Source: Ponticaulis sp. (GTDB lineage: Bacteria; Pseudomonadota; Alphaproteobacteria; Caulobacterales; Hyphomonadaceae). Taken from it: a stretch of 7,426 nt of DNA. How positions within the stretch are numbered: position 1 is the first letter of the stretch; each line of letters starts with the position of its first letter. A program made the translations under genes and the position numbers. Location: the NCBI GenBank assembly GCA_002699325.1, contig PABS01000091.1:22937-30362 (forward strand). Reading direction: 5' to 3'. Under the pieces are notes generated by a model that saw only the letters and a program-made list of their open reading frames with translations, did not search any database and was not told the origin of the DNA. Shown here piece by piece: positions 1 through 6,214 of this stretch.

Positions 1-227
1 GCTTTCGCCTTGGGTTTGGGAAGGAGTCGAAATCTCGACTGGCACCAGGCAAAGCCGACCCCGACATCAATGAGCGCGTCGGATCGACCGCAGGGGCAGG
101 CAAACAGCAAGACGTCATAAACCGTGTAGGTCTCGCCGGCCACAAGCGGCACAGGCATGCCCGTCACATGGTTCGGGGCCGCATTCACACACAGGACAAG
201 ATCACCGGGACCAACGTCATAGCTCAT
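1..227 (-). CDS. Small uncharacterised protein with CPCG motif (3' end outside window)
   Basis: I do not recognise a named family. The 75 readable codons begin MSYDVGPGDLVLCVN and contain VAGETYTVYDV (about residues 29-39), a CPCG motif (Cys44, Cys46) and WCQSRFRLLP (residues 61-70, Cys62). This layout (an opening 'G D x V x C', a middle 'x G x x Y x V', a Cys-x-Cys-Gly and a closing 'W C x x R F R') resembles short hypothetical proteins of alphaproteobacterial genomes and their phages; that likeness is from memory and gives no function. The three later cysteines could bind a metal, which is inference. The start is well fixed: two in-frame stops (TGA TAG) lie 9-14 bases upstream of the ATG at 227. 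No strong Shine-Dalgarno is visible. It lies 58 bases downstream of the dCTP deaminase on the same strand and may be co-transcribed. The frame is open to the window edge, so the C-terminus is unseen. Confidence 0.65.
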   Translation of the reverse strand, partial: MSYDVGPGDLVLCVNAAPNHVTGMPVPLVAGETYTVYDVLLFACPCGRSDALIDVGVGFAWCQSRFRLLPKPKAK

Positions 228-285
228 GGTGGCAGTCTATCATGTCTGACCGCGCTCGCCGACACGACCATCGCCAGTCGCAAGA

Positions 286-1293
286 TCAGCCAGAGAAATG
301 CTTTGAAAGCTTCAGCCCCTGCCCCTGATAATTGGAGCCCTGCCCGCCATAAGGTGAGCGAGGTTCTTCTGACATGGCTTCATAGACAAGGCGGCCGACC
401 GGCTGACCATGCTCCAGGATGAAAGGCACATCCCGGCCACGGACTTCCAGAACCGCTCGCCCCTCCTTGCCATCGCAGCCAAAGCCGGGATCAAAAAAGC
501 CAGCATAATGAGCGCGAAATTCACCAAGATCCGGTGCAATCGGCGCCATTTCTGCGGCTCGGTTTTCGGGAATTCGAACGAATTCTTTCGATGCCAGAAT
601 GTAGAACTCGTCAGGATCCAGAATCAGCCGTCCATCGCGCGCATAAACCGGCTCCCAATAATCATCTGTCCGGTGGCCACCAATACGGGAAATATTGAGC
701 ACTCCGGAATGACGTCGCGCGCGGTATCCAATCAGCCCGTCCTGCAGGGGCTCGAGATGTACGGAAAAATCCAGTGTCGAGGTCGGCACATGATCTCCAG
801 ATCGGAAACGCATCTGAAGCAACCTGTCGCCAGGCCGTGCCAGTACAGAGAATGTCCGTGGACTGACTTCCGCATAGAGCGGGCCATCATAGCCATCCGG
901 AACACCGTCAAAACGCGAAACACCATCCGCGATCAGCCGCACGAACACATCGATCCGCCCCGTCGAGCTTTTCGGATTCGCAGAGGCTGTCAGGCCTTTG
1001 GGTAGTGACAGGCTCTCCTGCAACGGGACGAGATAGACACATCCTGTTTCCAGGACAGCGCCGCCAGAGAGGTCGACCGTGTGCATGACAACTTCATCTG
1101 TCAGGCAGTCTTCAACGCGCCGTCCATTGGGCAGAAAGCTCGCGCGCATGCGATAGGCTTTGCCGCCCAGACGCAGATCAAGGCTGGCGGGCTGGACCTG
1201 CAGGGGCTCAAGCCCCCCTTCGGCCCTGATGGCACCTTCAGCAATGATGTCGTCGATCTGGTGATCTGCGAGAATTCCGGGCTTAAAACGCAC
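286..1293 (-). CDS. dcd: dCTP deaminase, two-domain form
   Basis: Predicted to deaminate dCTP to dUTP in the cytoplasm, feeding dUTPase and thymidylate synthesis. The 335-residue protein is nearly twice the length of E. coli Dcd (about 190) and matches the long alphaproteobacterial form with two dUTPase/Dcd-fold halves. The first half (about residues 1-180) has QPASLDLRLG (34-43), the catalytic-type KSSTGR (108-113, matching the Ser-Ser-x-x-Arg stretch of Dcd) and YAEVSPR with Glu142 at the general-base position. The second half (about 215-305) repeats the fold: ILDPDEFYILASKE, GFFDPGFG (265-272), a Glu283 in AVLEV and QPVGRLVYE, but has no SSxxR equivalent. The tail (PYGGQGSNYQGQG, 314-326) resembles the phosphate-covering C-terminus of Dcd. 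The start codon is GTG (1291-1293); no in-frame ATG lies between it and the divergent neighbour, and family members begin a few residues before the G-I-L-x-D motif, as here. Divergent from metZ. Confidence 0.9.
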   Translation of the reverse strand: MRFKPGILADHQIDDIIAEGAIRAEGGLEPLQVQPASLDLRLGGKAYRMRASFLPNGRRVEDCLTDEVVMHTVDLSGGAVLETGCVYLVPLQESLSLPKGLTASANPKSSTGRIDVFVRLIADGVSRFDGVPDGYDGPLYAEVSPRTFSVLARPGDRLLQMRFRSGDHVPTSTLDFSVHLEPLQDGLIGYRARRHSGVLNISRIGGHRTDDYWEPVYARDGRLILDPDEFYILASKEFVRIPENRAAEMAPIAPDLGEFRAHYAGFFDPGFGCDGKEGRAVLEVRGRDVPFILEHGQPVGRLVYEAMSEEPRSPYGGQGSNYQGQGLKLSKHFSG

Positions 1294-1397
1294 TTTGGTG
1301 TCCGACTCGTTTGTACTATTGGTAATCCAACCTTCACCTTGACGAAGGCCGACGCAAGTCTCTATGCCCGCGCCCTTGTATGAGAAAAGGCCAAATT
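1294..1397. promoter_or_regulatory. Divergent promoter region between dcd and metZ
   Basis: These 104 bases must hold the promoters of both divergent genes. On the plus strand a TTGACG hexamer (1339-1344) is followed after 17-18 bases by CTATGCC (1362-1368). This fits the -35 of alphaproteobacterial sigma-70 promoters well and the -10 poorly, and would start metZ transcription around 1375. A small dyad, TTGG-TAAT-CCAA (1319-1330), sits on the dcd side and could be an operator. I could not pick a convincing minus-strand promoter. Confidence 0.4.
1382..1390 (+). promoter_or_regulatory. Ribosome binding site deciding the metZ start
   Basis: GAGAAAAGG lies seven bases before the ATG at 1398. It would be inside the coding region if the upstream ATG at 1380 were used, and that upstream ATG has no comparable purine tract before it. 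Confidence 0.6.
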
Positions 1398-2606
1398 ATG
1401 AGTTCAGGTTCTTCTGATCCGCGCAAGACCTACCGCCGCGCCACCAATCTGGTGCATGGCGGCACCGAGCGCACGGACTGGCAGGAAACGAGCGAAGCCC
1501 TGATTCTGACATCGGGCTATGTCTATGATTCAGCGGAGCAGGCTCAGGCACGCATGGCCGGTGAAGAGCCCGGCTATGTCTATGGCCGATACAATAATCC
1601 GACTGTGGCCATGCTGGAAGAACGGCTGCGTCTGCTTGAAGGCGCTGAAGCGTGTCGCGCTATGGCATCCGGAATGGGCGCCATGAACGCGATCCTGACC
1701 GCGCCGATCCAGCAAGGTGACCGGGTGGTCGGCGCAAGTGCGCTGTTTGGCTCCTGCCGCTGGCTCATTGCCAATCAGCTACCCAAATATGGCGTTGAAA
1801 CCGAATTCGTTGACGGTATGGACATGGAAGCCTGGGAGAAGGCGCTGTCCAAGCCGACCAAACTGGTTCTGGTTGAGAGCCCGGCCAATCCGATGCTGGA
1901 TGCGGTGGATATCAAGGCGGTTGCCGATCTGGCTCACAAGGCGGGCGCGCAGCTCATTGTCGACAACGTGTTTGCATCCCCCGTTCTGCAAAGTCCGTTT
2001 GAGCTCGGCGCTGACTGGGTGTTCTATTCGGCCACCAAGCACATGGATGGCGGCGGACGCGTGCTTGGCGGAATGATTCTCGGGCCGAAGAAAGACATGG
2101 AAGAGATCATTGATCCTTTCATCCGGCATTCGGGGCCATGCATCTCGCCTTTCAATGCCTGGGTCATTCTGAAAGGTCTCGAGACGCTGGAAATCCGCGT
2201 CGAGCGTCAATCAGAGACAGCAGCCCGACTGGCCGACGCCATGGCAGAGCATTCGGCCGTGCGCGCGCTGCGCTATCCCGGGCGGAAAGACCATCCGCAC
2301 TATGAAGTGCACGCCAAGCAGATGCGATCTGGCGGCACGCTGATCGCCCTGTCGCTGGCAGGTGGCAAGGACGCGGCATTCCGCTTCCTGAACGCGCTTT
2401 CATTGGTACAGATCTCCAACAATCTGGGCGATGTAAAATCGCTGGCCTGCCATCCGGCGACGACAACTCACCGGGCGCTCTCGCCGGAAGAGCGTGCCAG
2501 TATGGGGCTTGATGAGAGTTGGGTGCGTTTCTCCGTTGGCCTGGAGGATGCAGATGATCTTATGGAAGATGTGCTCTATGCACTCGACGAGGCAAACAAG
2601 GCATGA
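1398..2606 (+). CDS. metZ: O-succinylhomoserine sulfhydrylase (PLP enzyme)
   Basis: Predicted cytoplasmic enzyme joining O-succinylhomoserine and sulfide to give homocysteine and succinate, the direct-sulfhydrylation route to methionine. It belongs to the Cys/Met-metabolism PLP family (fold type I) and at 402 residues is full length. Visible landmarks: YGRYNNPT (62-69, phosphate contact from the neighbouring subunit), ASGMGA (90-95, phosphate loop), VDN with Asp189 (pyridine nitrogen), SATKH with Lys214 forming the Schiff base, NLGDVKSLACHPATTTH (342-358) and VRFSVGLED with Arg377 (substrate carboxylate). The H-M-D-G-G-G-R-V-L-G-G stretch after the lysine is the form typical of MetZ rather than MetB, MetC or MetY, so the substrate assignment is fairly good but rests on sequence likeness. 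Start choice: an in-frame ATG exists at 1380, but the ATG at 1398 has GAGAAAAGG (1382-1390) seven bases upstream, so I take 1398. Its stop overlaps the apaG start (ATGA). Confidence 0.93.
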   Translation: MSSGSSDPRKTYRRATNLVHGGTERTDWQETSEALILTSGYVYDSAEQAQARMAGEEPGYVYGRYNNPTVAMLEERLRLLEGAEACRAMASGMGAMNAILTAPIQQGDRVVGASALFGSCRWLIANQLPKYGVETEFVDGMDMEAWEKALSKPTKLVLVESPANPMLDAVDIKAVADLAHKAGAQLIVDNVFASPVLQSPFELGADWVFYSATKHMDGGGRVLGGMILGPKKDMEEIIDPFIRHSGPCISPFNAWVILKGLETLEIRVERQSETAARLADAMAEHSAVRALRYPGRKDHPHYEVHAKQMRSGGTLIALSLAGGKDAAFRFLNALSLVQISNNLGDVKSLACHPATTTHRALSPEERASMGLDESWVRFSVGLEDADDLMEDVLYALDEANKA

Positions 2607-3016
2607 TGGACGATATCGTCTTTCCCTATTCGCATGAAACCTGGGGCGTCACGGTGAGTGTGCTGCCAGAATATGTCGAGGATGATTCTGATCCTGGCAA
2701 GCGCCGGTTCGTCTGGCGCTATACCGTTCAGATCGACAACAATGTCGACCACACCATCCAGCTGATCAATCGGCACTGGGAGATTACCGATGCGGTTGGC
2801 CGCCGGCAGATCGTTGACGGCGAAGGCGTAGTAGGTGAGCAGCCCGTTCTGCATCCCGGCGAGTCCTATCTCTATGTGAGTGGCTGCCCGCTGCCCGAAC
2901 CTTCTGGCATGATGGCCGGTCATTACGGTATGCGTCGCGAAGACGGTGAGGAGTTCCGGGTCACCATTCCTGCCTTTTCGCTCGACAGTCCGTATGAAAC
3001 GGCTCGAGCGAACTAA
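2603..3016 (+). CDS. apaG: ApaG-domain protein (DUF525)
   Basis: A single ApaG domain of 137 residues fills the protein, close to the usual 125-130. The domain is an immunoglobulin/fibronectin-III-like beta sandwich. Characteristic stretches are RRFVWRYTVQIDN (34-46), INRHWEITDA (55-64), the glycine motif DGEGVVGEQP (72-81), HPGESYLYVSGCPLPEPSG (84-102) and MAGHYGM (104-110), ending in the typical IPAFSLDSP (122-130). No enzymatic residues are evident. In enterobacteria apaG sits with ksgA and apaH and its loss affects Co2+/Mg2+ efflux, but the biochemical role is unsettled, so the 'magnesium/cobalt efflux' label should be read loosely. The start ATG overlaps the metZ stop by four bases (ATGA), pointing to translational coupling; a GAGG at 2589-2592 is the likeliest Shine-Dalgarno. 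The second ATG (2606) is a possible alternative start one codon later. Confidence 0.93.
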   Translation: MMDDIVFPYSHETWGVTVSVLPEYVEDDSDPGKRRFVWRYTVQIDNNVDHTIQLINRHWEITDAVGRRQIVDGEGVVGEQPVLHPGESYLYVSGCPLPEPSGMMAGHYGMRREDGEEFRVTIPAFSLDSPYETARAN

Positions 3017-3031
3017 GGTCCGCTTTTTACC

Positions 3032-4483
3032 ATGAACCTTCAGCCCATCCTCTCCGCGCTCGGCATACTCCTGATGCTGACCGGCGGGGCGATGCTTCCC
3101 TGTGCAGTGGTGGACTTTTTCACCAGCGCTGAAAGCTGGGGCGTGTTTGGTCTGACGGCCTTCGTTCTGGGTGGGATTGGCGGTATTCTCACAATCGCCA
3201 GCGGCAATTCCGAGAAAAAGACCGGAACACGCGAAGCCTTCCTGCTGACAACACTTGTCTGGGCCGTTCTGCCTCTGGCCGCCGCGCTCCCCTTCCTGGC
3301 GCTCGGCTTCACCTTCACAGATGCGGTGTTTGAATCCGTTTCAGGCCTCACCACAACCGGTGCCACCATCATGACCGGCCTCGACGAAGAACAGAAAGGC
3401 CTTCTGCTCTGGCGCTCCATCCTGCAATGGATTGGCGGGGTCGGAATTATTGTGACGGCGATTGCCGTTCTGCCCATGCTGCGCGTTGGTGGTATGCAGC
3501 TTTTCCGCGCTGAATCTTCGGACGTGTCAGACAAATTCCTCCCACGCGTCACTGAAATCGCCAAGCAGATCACCTGGCTCTATCTCGGCCTCACCATTGC
3601 TTGCCTGTTTTGTTACGTCGTTGCGGGAATGACATTTTTTGACGCGGTCAATCACGCCATGACCACTATGGCAGCCGGCGGATATTCCACCAGTGACGCG
3701 TCCATGGGAAAATATGCCGAGACCCGTGCAATCGAAGTGTCGATTGTCTTCATGTTTCTCGCCGGCCTGCCATTCACCACCATGGTTTTGTTCTTTCACG
3801 GCCGCATAAACTGGCTCGTAAAGGACCCTCAACCACGCTTCTATCTGGCAGTCACCATCGTCGCTGTAATCATTCTTTATGTCTGCGTAAAGCTTCATCC
3901 GCAAACCTATTTCATCCGACATGATGAGCATTTGCTGCGCGACACGATTTTCAGCGTTGTCTCAGTGCTGACGGGGACGGGCTATTCCTCCACTGACTAC
4001 GGACAGTGGGGCAGCCTGCCAGAAATTGTGTTTTTTACTCTTATGTTCATTGGCGGCTGCGCCGGCTCAGCGGCGTGCGGCATGAACGTCTTCCGCGTCG
4101 AAATCGTCCTGCGCACCATGTGGACCTATATCCGCCGCATGCTCAGCCCGAACCGGATCATCGTTGTCCGTTACGGTCACCGGCGGGTACAGGACGATGT
4201 GCTTCAATCGGTGATGACGTTCATTTTCCTCTATCTGTTCGTGTTTTCTGTCTCAGCAGTCCTCATCTCTCTTACGGGTCTTGATGCGATCTCCTCGCTG
4301 TCTGCTGCGGCGACCTCAATTTCAAACGTCGGCCCGGGCCTTGGCAGTATTTTTGGGCCCTCAGGAACATTCCAGCCGCTCCATCCGTTCGCAAAATGGG
4401 TCTGCCTCATCGCGATGATTTTCGGACGACTTGAGTTGATCACAATTTTTGTGGTGCTGACGCCGCGCTTCTGGAGAAGCTGA
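3032..4483 (+). CDS. trkH: Trk-type potassium uptake protein, membrane subunit
   Basis: Inner-membrane K+ translocating subunit of a Trk/Ktr system, 483 residues, full length, with about ten to twelve hydrophobic segments. The four pseudo-repeated pore loops are all present: LTTTGAT (106-112), AAGGYST (214-220), LTGTGYSST (313-321) and SNVGPGLG (431-438), each keeping the filter glycine. The conserved Arg of the last membrane segment is in FGRLE (464-468). The flexible gate loop in the third repeat reads GGCAGSAACG (341-350) instead of the canonical glycine-rich STGGG form. It should need the cytosolic NAD/ATP-binding partner TrkA, which is not in the window. The start ATG follows apaG by 15 bases, with AAGG (3015-3018) overlapping the apaG stop as a possible weak ribosome site, so it is probably co-transcribed with metZ-apaG. 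TrkG is a paralogue with the same architecture and cannot be excluded by name. Confidence 0.93.
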   Translation: MNLQPILSALGILLMLTGGAMLPCAVVDFFTSAESWGVFGLTAFVLGGIGGILTIASGNSEKKTGTREAFLLTTLVWAVLPLAAALPFLALGFTFTDAVFESVSGLTTTGATIMTGLDEEQKGLLLWRSILQWIGGVGIIVTAIAVLPMLRVGGMQLFRAESSDVSDKFLPRVTEIAKQITWLYLGLTIACLFCYVVAGMTFFDAVNHAMTTMAAGGYSTSDASMGKYAETRAIEVSIVFMFLAGLPFTTMVLFFHGRINWLVKDPQPRFYLAVTIVAVIILYVCVKLHPQTYFIRHDEHLLRDTIFSVVSVLTGTGYSSTDYGQWGSLPEIVFFTLMFIGGCAGSAACGMNVFRVEIVLRTMWTYIRRMLSPNRIIVVRYGHRRVQDDVLQSVMTFIFLYLFVFSVSAVLISLTGLDAISSLSAAATSISNVGPGLGSIFGPSGTFQPLHPFAKWVCLIAMIFGRLELITIFVVLTPRFWRS

Positions 4484-4509
4484 CCGGGCCTGCCGGTCGG
4501 TTGCATTTT
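4482..4509 (+). terminator. Possible weak hairpin terminator after trkH
   Basis: GACCGG (4482-4487) pairs perfectly with CCGGTC (4493-4498) around a five-base loop, beginning inside the trkH stop codon. The following GGTTGCATTTT is a poor U-tract with four T's only at the end, so termination may be partial. It may separate metZ-apaG-trkH from the downstream genes. Confidence 0.35.
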
Positions 4510-4550
4510 GAGTTAGGGTTACCAATACAGCCAAACCAGCGGGATTTCAC

Positions 4551-4946
4551 ATGACCGGCGAAACCGATCTCGAAAAGCTCCTCTCGGAGATGAAGCCCGA
4601 ACTCCATTGGGACACTTATGTCTTCGTGACGACGACACGCGACATTGCTCACCTCAAGATCAGGCCACGCATGCAGTTCCGGGAAACCGAGGGACTGACA
4701 CTGGTCATCACCCGGGCAGAAGCCGAGGCAAACAGCTTTGCCTATACCTTTCCCTCTCGCATGATTACGCTTGATATCCATTCCTCGCTCGAAGCGGTCG
4801 GCTTCCTCGCAAAAATCGCAACACGTCTCGCCGAGATCGATATTCCAGTGAATGCGGTTGCAGGTTTTTATCATGACCACATATTCGTCGCCGAAGACCG
4901 GGCCGAAGACGCCCTTGCAGCCCTCGAAGCCATGACTGGCGGCTGA
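4551..4946 (+). CDS. ACT-domain protein (ACT_3 / DUF2241 type)
   Basis: A 131-residue stand-alone protein made of two ACT-like halves. The start MTGETDLEKLLSEMKPEL (1-18), the segment YVFVTTT (23-29) and the C-terminal half from about residue 70 (SRMITLDIHSSLEAVGFLAK, then IPVNAVAGFYHDHIFV at 98-113) are the hallmarks of the ACT_3/DUF2241 family. ACT folds usually bind amino acids or other small ligands and regulate an enzyme in cis or a protein partner. Here no catalytic or DNA-binding domain is attached, and the ligand is not known to me. The 'YHDHIFV' stretch is the most conserved block of the family. It follows trkH by 67 bases and precedes kdsA by 69 bases on the same strand. The ATG at 4551 has only a weak GCGGGA upstream (4539-4544); no other start gives the conserved N-terminal M-x-G-x-x-D-L form. 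Confidence 0.85.
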   Translation: MTGETDLEKLLSEMKPELHWDTYVFVTTTRDIAHLKIRPRMQFRETEGLTLVITRAEAEANSFAYTFPSRMITLDIHSSLEAVGFLAKIATRLAEIDIPVNAVAGFYHDHIFVAEDRAEDALAALEAMTGG

Positions 4947-5015
4947 CCCCCTTCACCTTGCTTCAGAATTGAGGCATTCCACGCGACATCTCTCAGAAAG
5001 CTATGCAGGCATTTC

Positions 5016-5870
5016 ATGACCAATCCGCTCTCACTCGACAAATACGGCATCTCTATTGGTGAGGGTCACCCACTGGTTGTCATGGCGGGCCTGAATGTGC
5101 TCGAAGACGAAACCCTCGCCATGACGGTGGGTGAGAAACTGAAAGCGATCTGCGACAAGCTCGGCCTGCCTTATATTTTCAAGGCGAGCTTCGACAAAGC
5201 CAACCGCTCCTCCATCACGTCTTATCGCGGCCCGGGCATGGATGAAGGTCTGAAAATTCTTTCAAAGGTCAAAACCGAACTCGGCGTACCGGTGGTCACT
5301 GACTATCACGAGATTGATCAGGCCGTGCCGGTCTCAGAAGTGGCCGAAGTTGTGCAGGTCCCGGCCTTCCTCTGCCGCCAGACAGATCTGGTTGTGGCGG
5401 GCGCGCAGGCTGTTGAAGCTGCCGGAGGCTGGCTGCACGTCAAGAAAGCCCAGTTTCTCGCACCATGGGATGTGAAGAACATCATCTCCAAAGTCGGCGA
5501 AGTTACGAAACGAAACCCGACCATTCTCTGCGAACGCGGCACGAGCTTCGGTTATAATAATCTCGTCGTGGACATGCTGGGCATTCAGGGCATGCAGGCA
5601 CTTGGCGTTCCCGTGACAATAGACGCGACCCACGCCGTTCAGCTGCCCGGCGCAGACCCGCGCACGTCTGGCGGCTCGACTGGCGGTCGCCGTGAAGGTG
5701 TGGCTGTCATCGCCAAATCGGCTGTTGCCGCAGGCGCTGACGGGGTCTTCCTCGAATTTCACACCGATCCAGACAAAGCACTCTGCGACGGGCCGAGCTG
5801 TCTGCCACTCAACTCAGCCGAAGACCTGCTGACAACGCTCAAAGGCCTTCACGAGCTGGTCCGCAGTTAG
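5016..5870 (+). CDS. kdsA: 3-deoxy-8-phosphooctulonate synthase (Kdo-8-phosphate synthase)
   Basis: Condenses phosphoenolpyruvate with arabinose 5-phosphate to give Kdo-8-phosphate, the precursor of the Kdo that links lipid A to the LPS core; cytoplasmic TIM barrel. At 284 residues it is full length. Clear family blocks: FKASFDKANRSS (55-66), PAFLCRQTDL (116-125), KKAQFLAPWD (143-152), CERGTSFGYNNLVVDM (172-187), DATHAVQLPG (203-212) and FLEFHTDPDKALCDGPS (245-261). Of the four metal ligands of the metal-dependent class, His206, Glu247 and Asp258 are present but the Cys is Asn27 (GLNVLE), and the CDGP motif is also of the metal-independent type. Much of the barrel otherwise reads like the metal-dependent Aquifex enzyme. 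The start at 5016 has a modest AGG at 5007-5009, six bases upstream; an out-of-frame ATG at 5003 is not used. The neighbours pyrG and eno, common beside kdsA elsewhere, are absent here. Confidence 0.95.
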   Translation: MTNPLSLDKYGISIGEGHPLVVMAGLNVLEDETLAMTVGEKLKAICDKLGLPYIFKASFDKANRSSITSYRGPGMDEGLKILSKVKTELGVPVVTDYHEIDQAVPVSEVAEVVQVPAFLCRQTDLVVAGAQAVEAAGGWLHVKKAQFLAPWDVKNIISKVGEVTKRNPTILCERGTSFGYNNLVVDMLGIQGMQALGVPVTIDATHAVQLPGADPRTSGGSTGGRREGVAVIAKSAVAAGADGVFLEFHTDPDKALCDGPSCLPLNSAEDLLTTLKGLHELVRS

Positions 5871-5875
5871 CTCTT

Positions 5876-6214
5876 CTAAGTCAGCTCGGCTTCTGTTGCC
5901 TTCGACCAGCCAACATACACCTTGTCGCCATCCTCAATCACAGGCCGTTTGATCAGCGTTGGATGGCTGATAAGCACAGCGCCTGGCGTATCGCCTGAGG
6001 CAATCGCTTTTTCCTCATTCGGGAGTTCGCGATAGGTGGTGGAGCGCGTGTTCACCAGCGCCTTCGCGCCAGCCGCATCAAGCCATTGGGGGACTTTACT
6101 GTCGAGATCTGCATTGGTCCGGATGTCGATAAACTCGAAATCCTTGCCAGCCGCCTCAAGCGCCTTCATCGCCTTTTTGCATCCATCGCAATTTTTCAGC
6201 CCGTATAGTTTCAT
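5876..6214 (-). CDS. ArsC-family thioredoxin-like protein (YffB/Spx-like)
   Basis: A 112-residue single-domain protein of the arsenate reductase/Spx superfamily. It opens MKLYGLKNCDGCKKA with Cys9 and Cys12 in a C-x-x-C site, the form seen in YffB-like members (GxKNCDTCKKA). Other landmarks are FEFIDIRT (26-33), LVNTRSTTYREL (53-64) and LISHPTLIKRPVI (81-93), matching the ILIKRPI block of the family. E. coli-type ArsC has a single catalytic Cys plus three arginines for arsenate; here the C-x-x-C and the isolated context argue against a genuine arsenic gene. No arsR, arsB or acr3 lies nearby. The substrate is unknown; a glutathione- or thiol-dependent reductase role is inference from the fold. 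The start ATG at 6214 is preceded by GGAG (6226-6229), about 11 bases away. It converges on kdsA with five bases between stop codons and diverges from the acyl-CoA synthetase. Confidence 0.88.
   Translation of the reverse strand: MKLYGLKNCDGCKKAMKALEAAGKDFEFIDIRTNADLDSKVPQWLDAAGAKALVNTRSTTYRELPNEEKAIASGDTPGAVLISHPTLIKRPVIEDGDKVYVGWSKATEAELT

Noticed and set aside
1..285. Left end as part of a prophage or gene transfer agent cluster
   Set aside because: Only one short unknown gene is visible and no phage structural, integrase or attachment signal is present, so the idea cannot be supported from this window.
409..1005. A 198-codon open frame on the plus strand opposite dcd
   Set aside because: It lies wholly within the clear dCTP deaminase gene, resembles no family I know and has no ribosome site. 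It is a shadow of that gene's codon bias.
1380..1397. Extending metZ six codons upstream to the ATG at 1380
   Set aside because: The purine tract GAGAAAAGG would then be coding, and the upstream ATG has no ribosome site; the 1398 start has ideal spacing.
1779..2210. A 143-codon minus-strand open frame inside metZ
   Set aside because: metZ is unmistakable on the other strand with all PLP motifs; the antisense frame has no recognisable domain.
3040..3573. A 177-codon minus-strand open frame inside trkH
   Set aside because: Its Ser/Arg/Pro-rich translation is typical of the antisense of a hydrophobic membrane protein gene; trkH is complete over this span.
4501..4529. A promoter TTGCAT-N17-AATACA before the ACT-domain gene
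   Set aside because: The -10 match is only three of six positions and the -35 is mediocre, so it is not better than chance in such a gap.
5334..5762. A 142-codon minus-strand open frame inside kdsA
   Set aside because: It is fully contained in a strongly conserved gene and has no domain signature.
5876..6214. Calling the ArsC-family gene a true arsenate reductase (arsC)
   Set aside because: The CDGC site and the KNCDxCKKA form match YffB-like proteins, and there are no other arsenic resistance genes in the window.
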